Shown here one piece after another: positions 22,270 to 32,441 of a DNA stretch of 32,441 nucleotides. Source of the DNA: Saccoglossus kowalevskii (lineage: Eukaryota; Hemichordata; Enteropneusta; Harrimaniidae); assembly GCF_000003605.2 (NCBI RefSeq), contig NW_003124899.1, forward strand, positions 435,163-467,603, in the 5' to 3' direction. Position numbers and translations under genes: made by a program. The notes beneath the pieces were generated by a model, which was given only the letters and a program-made list of their open reading frames with translations, did not search any database and was not told where the DNA came from. The number at the start of each line of letters is the position of its first letter. Position 1 is the stretch's first letter.

Positions 22270-22489
22270 TACATTATGCCATGCCCGTTTCCTTTTTTCA
22301 TCGCAAATTCACAAAATAGTCTGTTTATAGTCTGCACATTCCTTCAGAAATTTGGAACAAAACTAGCCAAATTTTTTGAGTAAAAACCGAATGTTGACTA
22401 AAATTTTGCCTGTGGGCCCCAAAATTAGGGTTCATTAAGAAAAAAGTACAGGAAATTTGGGCGAGAGAATCTTGTGGTGAAAAGGTTAG
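22270..22489 (+). mobile_element. piggyBac-like MITE family B, copy 2
   Basis: Homologous to 18369-18588 over about 200 bp. Its right end GTGGTGAAAAGGTTA is the inverse of copy 1's left end TAACCTTTTCACCAC (15 of 15 bases). The target-site remnant reads TTAG instead of TTAA. Its left end is diverged, so the boundary is approximate. Confidence 0.6.
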
Positions 22490-23352
22490 TTTATGATCTG
22501 CCCCCAATGAAGTACCGGTTTACCTTTGTTTTACTTCTTTGATACTGTTAGACCATAGGCTCTATGGCTACGGATACAAGTTCCAGTCCAGTGTGACGAT
22601 ACTCAATGAAGTCTTGAGGTCATGTTTGAACAAACTTTGATGTCAATTCATAAATATGCAAATTAATTACGTATTTAACTCGTTAACATTTTTTTCTGAT
22701 TTTTGTGGTGAATACAATTAGTAAAACTATACTGGGTTTTAGGTTTTTAAAAGGCAGTCCAAAATATATATTAGTCAGTATTCTTCCCATAAATTAAAAC
22801 CACTGTGGCAGTAAAAATTCACTTACTATTTTGCATAACATTTGCGTATTATTTGTATATTTATTCCATAAAAACTTGTTGAATCAAGAATAATACAACA
22901 GCATACTAGTATGAATGGCAGTGGTGGTCGGGATAATGACTGGGGTAGGGTTAGACCAGTGTGGTGGTACAACAATGCACTGTGGTGGTATTGCTTGCTG
23001 TTTGTTTTCTTGGGAGAACACTGGTATAACACCTTTTATAAACCAGTTCTACTGAGCACAGCAAATTAAAAGCCATCCTATACAAGATAATTCAGTTTTC
23101 ACTGTAAAAATATAGTGTAAATATAATCAAAATTGGGGTGATTAGGAGGGGCCTTATTGAGCATATAAGATTTGGAGGATTTTTATGGCAGGGCAAAGTA
23201 CCATCTAATTTGTATGATTTTTTGCCTATTTTACTTCTATAGCGCGCAATTTATGGAGAAAAGTAATATGAAAGTGTGTGTATGTACAAGTAACATGTAC
23301 TATAAAATACGTTATTTTAGCAGGAATTAATATCCACTGATAAGAGTATTTT
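22490..23352 (+). other. Noncoding stretch
   Basis: No supported gene. A stop-to-stop plus-strand frame of about 49 codons at 22497-22646 has fairly balanced composition (it contains LYGYGYKFQSSVTILNEVL) but lacks a clear acceptor and is not called. Confidence 0.4.
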
Positions 23353-23405
23353 GGGTTTTGCATGAAATTTATTTTCACTGATTTGAGTTGATTGTAAAGT
23401 ATAGA
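23353..23405 (-). mobile_element. MITE family A fragment, reverse orientation
   Basis: TTTTGCATGAAATTTATTTT and the following CACTGATTT match the reverse complement of the right-interior part of family A (compare 23536-23585). It ends in a degenerate TGTAAAGTAT and lies only 38 bp before another family A copy in the opposite orientation. Confidence 0.5.
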
Positions 23406-23442
23406 CTGTTTATTCTGACTGTTTCGTTCTTGTGCATTCATT

Positions 23443-23600
23443 TACTGTAAAGTACTTTATTTTCGCTTGGAATTAATTTTCGCTGAAGGAATGATTCAGT
23501 GAAAATGAAATCCAGCAAATATACCTTTATTCCTATATTTTACATACAACTTGTAAAAATCAGTGAAAATAAATTCCATACAAAATAAAGTCTTTCAAAG
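23443..23600 (+). mobile_element. MITE family A, 3'-truncated copy
   Basis: Starts TACTGTAAAGTACTTTATTT, continues through CGCTGAAGGAATGATTCAGT and CAGTGAAAATAAATTCCATA, then breaks off before the right inverted terminus. Immediately after the break comes the second copy of the 35-bp dispersed motif. Confidence 0.8.
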
Positions 23601-23603
23601 GCA

Positions 23604-23638
23604 TTATATCTTCTGAGACCCTCTGGAACATCTATAAT
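23604..23638 (+). repeat. 35-bp dispersed motif, copy 2
   Basis: 34 of 35 bases match 20408-20442. It directly abuts the broken end of a family A MITE copy, so it may be part of an older element into which the MITE inserted. Confidence 0.7.
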
Positions 23639-26064
23639 TTGGTTTGGAGAAGAGCAGCCCTTGCCTTTAAACTTGTACTACCTGCTACCTTTGCTTTCTG
23701 CTGTTAGTTTTGACTAAATGCTGGAGACAAGCAATGAGAGTCCTGGTGTCTGATCTTACGCAGAAGCTTTCTACTTAGTGTTTGTATGTTGATGTGATTA
23801 GCTACAGTGTAATGTAAAGAGTGTATCGGAATGTTAAGAGCAGCGTTTCATCATTTATCACTATATGGCTTTCATCTTACCATAGCGTCATTGTTGGTCA
23901 TGGAGGAGCCTCTTAGTCTTAAACAAAGTGGTAATGACATCCCTGCCAACTTGTTGTATTTCGTGATGTATTAGTATAGAGTGGTGTTGAGTTCTTGTTT
24001 TTGAATTTGAAAAATGCTCATTTTAGTCAAATTTAACGAACTTGTTCTTTTTTAAACTCATTCCTGCATCAATACAACAAAGTTCAACGTATACAAAGTC
24101 AGTGTTCAAACCATTCTGTCTAAAAAAAAAAAAAAAAAAAAATACAAAAAAAAGCATTCACATCACGGTGTTGGAAATTGAAACAGAAGTGCAGCTGGCC
24201 AATGTTACATATAAACACAAAGGAGTTGCCACCTGACATCAAGATCTTTAGACTGTCAACAATTCAGGCCGAATATGTCTCCGTATCTTTCAAAAACAAC
24301 ACAGCTATAAATCAAATTCATTTCCATTACATACAAACAACATGTAAAAACCATCTAAGATTATCCACAATCTAGTAAAAAAAATGATCCGAACTCTCCT
24401 CAGAAGCAAATATGTGAAAAAGTCTGTTGATAGAGATCTGCTGTAACTGAATTACCCACAATGGACATTTGATAAATCAGCCACCTGTAGGATTGAGTAC
24501 CGTATTTCCTCTATTGGTTGCTCTAAACATTGTTTGCTTTCACACTAACTGAATTAGACTCATTTATTAATTAACTGTCCTTTGAAAACTTACTTATAGG
24601 TACTTTGATATGACCATTTTTTGCTGGTTGTCTGATTTTTCCTAAAGCAAATGTTTGAGCATACATTGCATTTGAATTATCGCTAAATTTAATGTTTCAT
24701 ACATCTTTATTTGTACTAGCATGTGTGCAAATTCCTTGATGCCTTATAATGTACAAACTTTCCAACAAATCAAAGTCAACTTGTACAGTCTAGTACGACT
24801 ACACTTGAAATTCAATTCCTGCAACTGAGAGAGAACCGTTATTAGCCTGGAATTCCAATTACCAGTTCCCCTTCATATAATACGCCAACTATTAAATGTA
24901 CAGAATCCCAGCAGGTATTCTCTTCAAATAGAGACATTTTTCCCATTGCGTTGAACATGGGATTCAATTGAACACAAAACATGCATTTAGAATTCCCCAC
25001 ACCTCACCATGCATGCATCAGAGGAAATTCAAAACTCCCTATCCCATAACCACATCATGTGATGTAATCAGTACCCACGTACCATGTGTTATTTTAGTAA
25101 CCCAGCCACATGTTCACGGCACTTTTGAGAGAGTAGATAAATGTGCATGGTGAGCAAAATCTCGCGCACCAGACCATATAGAGAATCTATAAATTGTAAA
25201 TAGTGAGCAATCTTTTCTCTTGAAACAGATAAGGGCCCATTCTTTAGATATAGGTGGGGGGGAGGCTTAGAAGAGTCAGCTGTTATTCAGGTCAGTGAGT
25301 TCTTCAACTTTGTATGGGAATACATGTACTGGTTTAAAAAGAAAAAAAAAAGAAAGATGAGTGTAAACACACGGTTCTGAAGCATGTGTACATGGAAAGA
25401 TTTCCCTTCAATTTCTAATGGTCAATCTTTTAATTTGCTTCAAACGAAAATTTTGCTTACTCTATATGACAAGAATTCTTGCAATATGTTGCCGACCTTC
25501 AAAATTTTGCTTGCCAAATTTCGTTCACAACTTATCCATCCTTGTTTTCAACATATCTGTTTAGAACTGCCGCGAGTATCTGTAATTGGTACATGTACAT
25601 ATAGTAAAAATACACATGTTCTAATATGCACTAGGTTTACAATACAGTCTGGTTAATACTCGTAGTTCAGTTATGCAATTAAGTCATCTAAATATCTTTT
25701 ATATCAGTAACATGTGTAAATACAATGACACTCTTTCTCACTTTAAAAAGTTGTAAGTTTTTCAAAGGCACCTGATTGCGATCAGATTACTGTATATTCA
25801 TCCCTGCTGCATATCACAGTGCCTGGTCATTACCCTCAATTCTATAGGAATTGCATGTTGCATTGTATGTTGGTAAGTAACGCTAGTTTCTACACATTAG
25901 TCTGAAGATTCGTTTTGTATTCACAATTTCACAGAGCCTAGGTTTGACTTGTACAAGGATTGTTGAAATTCAGAGATGAGCAGGAATCCATTTTCAATGC
26001 CAACATTTATAAAATGGCCATAGCATACAGGAATAAATATAGGGAATATCAAACGGTGCCAAAG
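23639..26064 (+). other. Noncoding stretch, no gene supported
   Basis: Contains an A21 tract (24122-24142), a G7 tract at 25256 and several short open frames. A 19-codon frame after an acceptor at 24788 (phase 0, containing LEIQFLQLRENRY then TAG) has coiled-coil-like periodicity but cannot be linked to exon 2. A 44-48 nt block ending at CAG|GTCAGT (25290/25291) is also open but unsupported. Confidence 0.4.
24122..24142 (+). repeat. Homopolymer A tract (A21)
   Basis: Twenty-one A residues followed by TAC and another A8. It could be a retroposon tail, but no recognisable SINE or LINE body precedes it. Confidence 0.85.
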
Positions 26065-26262
26065 TACTGTAAAATACTTTATTTTCGCTTGGAATTTATT
26101 TTCAATGAGGGAATGATTCAGTGAAAATAAAATCCAGATAAGTTTTTTCCTATATTTTACATTCAAGTTGTCAAAAATCAGTGAAAATAACTTCCATACA
26201 AAACACCAAAAAAGTCTTTTCAACGAAAATTAATTCCAGCTAAAATAAAGTATTTTACAGTA
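26065..26262 (+). mobile_element. MITE family A, full-length copy (198 bp)
   Basis: The termini TACTGTAAAATACTTTATTT and AAATAAAGTATTTTACAGTA are perfectly inverted over 20 bp. The interior matches the 18656-18867 copy, including GAATGATTCAGTGAAAATAA and CAGTGAAAATAA blocks. Perfect termini suggest it is among the younger copies here. Confidence 0.85.
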
Positions 26263-26760
26263 CCAGTAGGTTAATTTGTCACTGATGAGGTCCAGGCACT
26301 AAAAGTTTGTCAGGGAGACCATAATCCTTCAAAATATTTCACATTTGGAATATAGTCAAATAATTGTTTTTGTCAAGGTTTTCAGAAAAAAATTGAAATT
26401 AAATTTGTGACTGGTTGAATTATTGGAGAGGCTGGTAACGTCATTGTAGAATTAAAGTTGCATCACCAATAAATGCCATTTTGTGAAACATCACTCCCAG
26501 AACATGCTTTTTTGCTATAACAAAATGATATGTTGAAAGTAGAGAAACATACATACAAACAATAAAGTTGACCTTTAGAAACAAATAAAGCCTCTGAACT
26601 CTGAGTGTCTATTGTACGAATTTTATTTAGAAGATTCGTTCAAATTCAAATTCAGCAGTTAAATTTCCACCCCACAATCTCAACAGGGACTTATAATTTG
26701 GTCTCTTTGAGTCCTTCTATCCATGTTCTTTGCATATGCCTAGTACTTGCTTGATCTAGG

Positions 26761-26822
26761 ACATATGCGCATGGAGTAGTTTAGCGAATCATTTCAAAAT
26801 GGCCGACTGGTGGCCATCTGGT
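26761..26822 (+). repeat. Diverged dispersed repeat, copy 2
   Basis: Aligns with 17171-17230; the best conserved blocks are ACATATGC and ATGGCCGACTGGTGGCC. Confidence 0.35.
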
Positions 26823-28322
26823 TTCTTGAAAAAATGGTATTGTGGATATGTTCTGTCATTCAACTTCGGTACATACATTATACATGTACATGCTAGGATA
26901 CATGTCCTTGGCGATTCGTTTCACTATCAGAATGCCTGACTATATGAACAGACTTAGCCATCCAACAATGGTACTCGTTTTGTTTCCATAACTTTGTGCA
27001 GTTAGTATTTTTGAAAGGCTCATTTGCATAATTTATTAATTTTTGATATTTTATCATTAGTCTTGGTCTAATCCATGCCTCCAATATAGAAAGGGCTTTT
27101 TAACACAAGCTCTTTTATGTCTTTCTTTGAATTAGGTTACTCCTCTTAACAAATCTCACTCGCATGTTAGAAATGTGGCAGCCAAGTACTTGAATGAATA
27201 CGCAGTTGATTGAGAGCTTTGTTTTCATATAAGTTTTTTTCCCACCAAAATCAATTTTAATGTTAATTTTGAAATTAACAAACCAAATTCACCATTGTTT
27301 ACATGTATTGTTCAAAAGTGGTTGACTTTCATTATTTCACTAATTTCACTGAGACCATAAAAGGGTTAGATGCCCCATGATTATCTTGGTGGCAGACAAA
27401 GGAGTATATTTCCATCACAATTTCAATTAGTTTTAAGGCATTTTTAGCAGCTTTGGCCTTGAAATTGGGTGGCCTCAGAATACCTGCTGTTAAACTTGCC
27501 TAATGATTAGGCATGTAAGTTTGTTTTGCTCTGATTCAGTTCATTCACTACATACGTGTACATAATACTCGCATAATTTGTTTGTGTTTCCCAGGGCCTG
27601 TACCGGTATATACATGTACCACAAACTCCAAGTACTATTTATTAATTTGCATGAAAATACAAAAGTGTTGAACGCATTGTTCAACTAGAGTGAGAAAATA
27701 CATGTAAAAAGGATACACCTTCATTGGGGTGGGAAAATATTTAGTCGGTAGTAGCAAAACCCCTTGAATACTTGAAATGCAATAAATTTCCAGTCAATTG
27801 GAGATTGGGTCAGATTTCCCATCTCTGTACTTAAGTTGAAATAGCCTAAGCCGAGAGGTTATGCTAGTTGTTCTGGTTGACTCCTCATCCAATGTATAAC
27901 CTTGTACCTACTGACAGTGTTTAATATCAGACTGAAATGTTATCGCTTTTTTGACGCTGTCAATCACAGTGATTGACCCTTTTTTCAATTTTTTTTTTTT
28001 GTAAATGGAACATTCTACTTTGCGTTCTCAAGGTTTGTCACTATGATTGAAAATGTTGAGTATTTAATGAATTTTGTGCAGATCTACTTTAATAGTAATT
28101 GATTTTTATTTAATTTTCTATCGTCTGTCACTACACTGTTCCTATAATATGTGACCTAACAGTGGAGCAATTTTACATGAGTGATGTAACGGAGTGTACA
28201 GGCATGCTGTCTATGTCCTGATATTATTTGATCTGTGGTAGGCTATCACTAAATGTATATGATAATAAATGAGGAACAACTCTACCACACCAAACAGAGT
28301 TAAAGCGCGGTGGTCGCCGCAC

Positions 28323-28334
28323 TGCGCATGTGCG
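28323..28334. promoter_or_regulatory. NRF1-like site in a CpG-rich patch
   Basis: TGCGCATGTGCG differs at one base from the palindromic NRF1 consensus core TGCGCATGCGC. It sits beside AAAGCGCGG and GTCGCCGC, unusual in this AT-rich window. It could mark an enhancer or a promoter; no gene start is seen next to it. Confidence 0.25.
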
Positions 28335-28953
28335 ACATTTGTGTTGATAAACATTGATTTTCCCATAATTCAATGCAATCTTCAAATGGAAATCATAAGT
28401 AAGTATGAAGATTGACCTGGGTGCGACTTGCACTGAATACTGCCGGTGACTTCTTTGATACCTTCCAATCATCTATAAATTACCAAATTGAAGCTTGGTA
28501 ACGTCTCAGTTTGTAAAAGTCAAACTCACCATCTATGTTGATATAAGACCCATCATATCTCGCGCATGCAAGGTGTGATGACTACCACCCTTTAATTATT
28601 GAATGGTATAGCTTACACCTATCTGCATCATATTAATGTCACAGAAGCGATACTATTCTAGGCGGCACAATTGTCAGGACTGCGTATTGAAGCATTTTTA
28701 TACAATGTACAGTATCTGATTTATTGAATTCCACATCAAAATGTTGTATTTCTGATAGCAACCAACAAAGTACACAATAGTACTGATTACATTGTAGTAG
28801 CAAAAATGTCATTCATATGTGAAATGACATAAGATTTATTACCGTAAACCAATTAAAAATTGTCATTTTAAATATGTAAATTGTAGTCAATTACTCGCAT
28901 TTAAAACACAGTATCTAAGCGTTATTCATTAGAATAAACTATAGTATAGAATT

Positions 28954-28964
28954 GGGGGGGGGGG
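28954..28964. repeat. Homopolymer G tract (G11)
   Basis: Eleven G residues upstream of a stretch of lower AT content (28965-29125). Confidence 0.9.
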
Positions 28965-29324
28965 ATGCCAACCCACTTAGCAATAAAACTTGGGATGTGA
29001 GATGGAGGCTTGTGGGGATCTCAAATGATGGAGTACCTCCCAAATGTGGTGAAAATGGCTACCTCTGGCAGCCTAGAATAAGTGGCCCTATTTGTAATAA
29101 AGCTTTTCTGATTCACCCACTGTAATACACCTCACCTGATTGGGCCCAAGTCTGCATCCACATTAACATAATTATCTGGAAATTGAAGCACTTTTCTCAG
29201 TCAAAATAAACAAACCTCTTTTGCTAGTTCTACCATAAATAACTTAAGGAGTTCAATTTCCTCCTTAGGTTTAATTTTGTGATGTACACTTGTTGAAATA
29301 ATATTGATTTCATTCAAATTAATT

Positions 29325-29336
29325 GGGGGGGGGGGG
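29325..29336. repeat. Homopolymer G tract (G12)
   Basis: Twelve G residues followed by AGAGA. Confidence 0.9.
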
Positions 29337-30851
29337 AGAGACAAATGTGGTCAAAGATATTTGTTTATTATATTATGGTGAATCATTAAGGAGGCAGACT
29401 GTCAAAAACAATTTTCTCTGTCTCCAGTAATGTTAGTTTTTTCTGACAGAGGCAACATTTTTTTTTCAAAATCTATCATTTCACCGACTGAGTCAACTTA
29501 CTCACTTTCACTTTCTCAGACTGACTTCTTTTCTTTCACATGCATGTGCTTCTGGGTGATCAGTGCTTTAAGCATACAATATAGTGCTGGTAATGTGAAA
29601 AATTCAGCCATGGTGGTCTGTGTGGTCTCAAGCGTTTCACAGTTCAATATTTGAAAACTCTTGGGATAGTGGAGTGGAACAGGAAATGGTCAAGTTCAAG
29701 GTCCTGAAGTTTATTGAGATAAATGTCAAATCTGTGAAAAGTTGTAAACTTTTACTGTTATTGGAGTATTGATTAGATTAACAATCATATAGCCAGAATC
29801 TTTAAACGGTTTAATTTTCACTGCAAGAAATTTTCGTCGTTTGAAGATTTTATGGCGTGAGGATGAAACTTTGACAGTGTTATTTTCATTGTTACAAAAC
29901 TTTCTTGAAAATCTGCCTCACCCATATTAAAGAGGTTTACAGTTTATATAGTTGGTTATATAGTGGTTGAAACGTATCAATTAATATGTCCTGAGTGATT
30001 AAAACGAACAGATGCTTAATGATGTCTTTGTGGGTTTTAGAAACCATTTGTTCAGCACTACAGGTACATGTGTAGAGACAACAATAACGTGAAAACTTGT
30101 TGGTTTATGTTGAAGAAAGACTCTAACAGACAAAGTAATGTAGACTATGTTGTTTGGACCGTTTCGTAAATGGAGCGTAACAGTCGTGATGAGAGTCGGC
30201 ATCCATCCAGTACCCCCTCACCTTTCTTCTGCAGACATGCTGCTCATAGAATATGATCACAGAATCATATTCTTTAATTTTACGCTGACTGAGTTTGCAG
30301 TGTGTTTTCATGGTTATTTACTTTTATTTAGTCACAGTGTTTTCCCAATTGCAATCTGTCTGGGCCATTCCAGTTAATGTTCTTGTTGCCAACTGACCTG
30401 CATTACAGTTTTGTGTTCCAACTTTATTCAGACTTTGTAGTACCAAATTACCACTGGTGCTTCTTCCTACTTAGCAAAGTTGTAATATTTTCAAACTTTC
30501 TTCAAGCTTACCGGAAAAATATGAAATGTATGAAAGTTTTGTTGCTACATTCTGATATTTACTGTTATTATTAATAATTTTCGGGTTTAGATAGAGATTT
30601 TACCCTTCCTCTATAAAGATGAGAAAAAGTAGTAGATTGCAAGAGCATCAGCGTGTATGACCACCATTTTGAAATGAATTGCAACCATACAGACTTGATC
30701 ATTCACTGATATGCAAATGCTGCTTTTCATTTCATTTTTGAAGTATTCTGACATGCAAGGATTAACAACTTTATATATGGTCATGAATTAGAAAGTTGCT
30801 CATTGGGGGTAGGCGGGCATTGGTTGGCTGAAGGAAATTTATTTTATGTGA

Positions 30852-30887
30852 TTTGTGATTTTCTGGTCATTTGTGATTTTCTGGTCA
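30852..30887. repeat. 18-bp perfect tandem duplication
   Basis: TTTGTGATTTTCTGGTCA occurs twice head to tail, followed by a partial third start (TTTGT). Probably replication slippage. Confidence 0.9.
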
Positions 30888-31930
30888 TTTGTACGTTGCT
30901 AAGTACCAGTATGTGTGACCTTTGACTGCCATTCTCTTAGAGTTGTTAATTGAGCCTTATGTGTTCAACACTCTTATAAATTAACATACTTTGGGAGTGG
31001 GATCTTGTGTGTATGAGTGTACATGTGGGTGTAGCTTAAGCCGGATGTTGTGATGTGTCAACCATAAATATACAGCGATCCAGTTGAAAACATGACTCAA
31101 CAGGTGTTTGTTCCCAGGTAAATGGTACCCCTTAAACAATTCTGAGAATGAATATTACTTGTGTGGCTCTTTGAGTTCAACTCACTCACACTTGTTCGCT
31201 AGGTGTTACAGTTGACTGACTGGTTGGTGTGCCCTGTATGTTGCATTATTCCTACTTGTTACTGAGAAGGTCAATGCTAACTATCATTAATAGAAGTTAC
31301 ATTTTTTTTACTAAATTAATGTTTATATTCAATCACCTATGCTTTAATAATGAAAATATCCTCATCATAAAGTTAAAAAAAATGTTACCCCAAGAAATGC
31401 ATACCTCTGGGGGAAATTTTGAAAAAAAATATGTGTATTTAATATGATTAAAAAATATATTATTTCCAGGAAATATTTTCATCTTTGCAATTTTTTCAAT
31501 ACAATGAAAATGAAATCACTCTAAAATGAATGTTAATTTCAGAGGGTCTTTTACCCGTTAAGACAGCTTTCACTGTGATTTAAAGCAAAAATGATAGACC
31601 GTTATGATGATACTAGCTACATGTACAGGGTTACAATTGTCAAATCCAGAAAGAAATGCATGCATAATTCATGTAAATAAATTTCAACATCTGTTAAAAT
31701 AGACAGATGGAGATTGGGATACTTTTTTCAGAATCGCCAATTCATACATTTAGCATTATATTTGTCCAGAAAATGATAAGAAAATGTTACTGTTGCAACA
31801 AAAACACATTTATTTGAGTTGATCAAAATCAAAATAAAATAAGTTTGGCTTAAGAATTAAAAATGGTTATATAAACAGAATGGTAATTATTATTTTGGTT
31901 TGTACCAAGGCCATTCTGTAAAACTAATAT

Positions 31931-32441
31931 TAAAAGGGTGGTCACATAAGACAGATGACATGGTCTTTAAACACAGGTTACTCTTATGTTATGCCTTGGG
32001 ACTGCCTAAAAGTGTTCACATGGGCAGGTGGTCTTTAAACACAGGTTACTTATATATTATGCCTTGGGACTGCCTAAAAGTGGTCGATATAGACTGGTGG
32101 TCTTTATACAGAGGTTGCTCATAGATTGTGCTATGGGACTGCCTAAAAGTGGTCACTATAGGCAGGTGATCCTTATACACAGGTTACTCTTATGTTATGC
32201 CTTATGACTGCCTAAAAGTGGTCACTATAGGCAGGTGGTCTTTATACACAGGTTACTCATATGTTATGCTTTGGAACTGTAAAAGTGGTCACTATAGGCA
32301 GGTGGTCTTTATACACAAGTTGCTCATATATTATGCCTTGGGACTGCCTAAAAGTGGTCACTTTAGGCAGGTGGTCTTTATACACAAGTATGACTCATAT
32401 ATTATGCCTTGGGACTCCCTAAAAGTGGTAACTATAGGCAG
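31931..32441. repeat. 69-bp tandem satellite, continues past the window
   Basis: At least seven units, beginning with GGTGGTCTTTA-type sequence at about 31959, 32027, 32096, 32165, 32234, 32301 and 32370. The usual spacing is 69 bp, with one 67-bp and one 68-bp unit. Each unit carries TACACAGGTTACTCATAT, ATGCCTTGGGACTGCC and TAAAAGTGGTCACTATAGGC. The segment from CTGCCTA to TAGGCAG is an imperfect palindrome kept in most units. Because 69 is a multiple of three, an open frame runs through (31900-32124), which is an artefact of the repeat. The right boundary is outside the window. Confidence 0.95.

Larger units (their letters stand above)
26263..28918 (+). other. Noncoding stretch
   Basis: No supported gene. 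It holds the second copy of a dispersed repeat (26761-26822), a T11 tract near 27989 and a CpG-rich patch at 28303-28336 with an NRF1-like site. Confidence 0.4.
29126..31930 (+). other. Noncoding stretch with two strong acceptor-like sites
   Basis: No gene is proven. TTTTCTCTGTCTCCAG (ending 29427) and CCTCACCTTTCTTCTGCAG (ending 30234) are the best 3' splice-site-like sequences by eye downstream of exon 2. Both open phase-1 frames (29428-29654 and 30235-30377), but the encoded peptides are hydrophobic and low in similarity to anything I know. Also present are a G12 tract and a short tandem duplication. Confidence 0.4.

Noticed and set aside
24042-24236. Frame containing IHITVLEIETEVQLANVTYKH
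   Set aside because: Good codon choice in the second half, but it is preceded by an A21 tract in place of a pyrimidine tract, and no donor follows. Probably chance.
31900-32124. Plus-strand frame with repeated SLNTGYL-like segments
   Set aside because: It is read from the 69-bp satellite. Unit differences and a unit of 67 bp break the frame, so a coding role is unlikely.

Overview
This is AT-rich, repeat-laden metazoan nuclear DNA with spliced genes. Evidence: GT-AG introns in consistent phase, a CCAAT/TATA/initiator promoter layout, MITE-type elements, minisatellites and many G or C homopolymer tracts. The element types and the frequent TACATGTA palindrome suggest a marine invertebrate, but the taxon cannot be fixed from sequence alone. 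There are no prokaryotic features: no operons, CRISPR array or tRNA/rRNA genes.

One protein-coding gene is well supported, on the + strand. A candidate promoter (about 6172-6231) leads into a 5' leader with a 37-codon upstream ORF. Exon 1 (6423-6441) encodes only six codons plus one base. After a 291-bp intron comes a very large exon 2 (6733-10851, 4119 nt, phase 1 at both ends). Together they encode 1379 complete codons of a Ser/Lys/Asn-rich, apparently disordered protein with three SxIP-like EB-binding motifs. That hints at a microtubule plus-end-associated protein, but I could not name the family. The exon ends at a strong donor (G|GTAAGT), so the gene continues downstream.

Positions 1-5832 contain no convincing gene. 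Positions 10852-32441 are probably mostly intron of this gene, or intron plus 3' flank. They hold a pyrimidine-rich minisatellite (about 12727-13413) whose units resemble 3' splice sites, several copies of a MITE with TACTGTA-starting inverted termini, a piggyBac-like MITE pair, another small inverted-repeat element, a 35-bp dispersed motif, and a 69-bp satellite (about 31931-32441) running off the window. A few short downstream segments could be further exons (20090, 20830, 29428, 30235). None can be confirmed without a homologue or transcript.

No complete multi-gene system is visible. The most distinctive items are the giant symmetric exon with its unassigned protein, the acceptor-like minisatellite in the following intron, and the satellite whose units carry a conserved imperfect palindrome.
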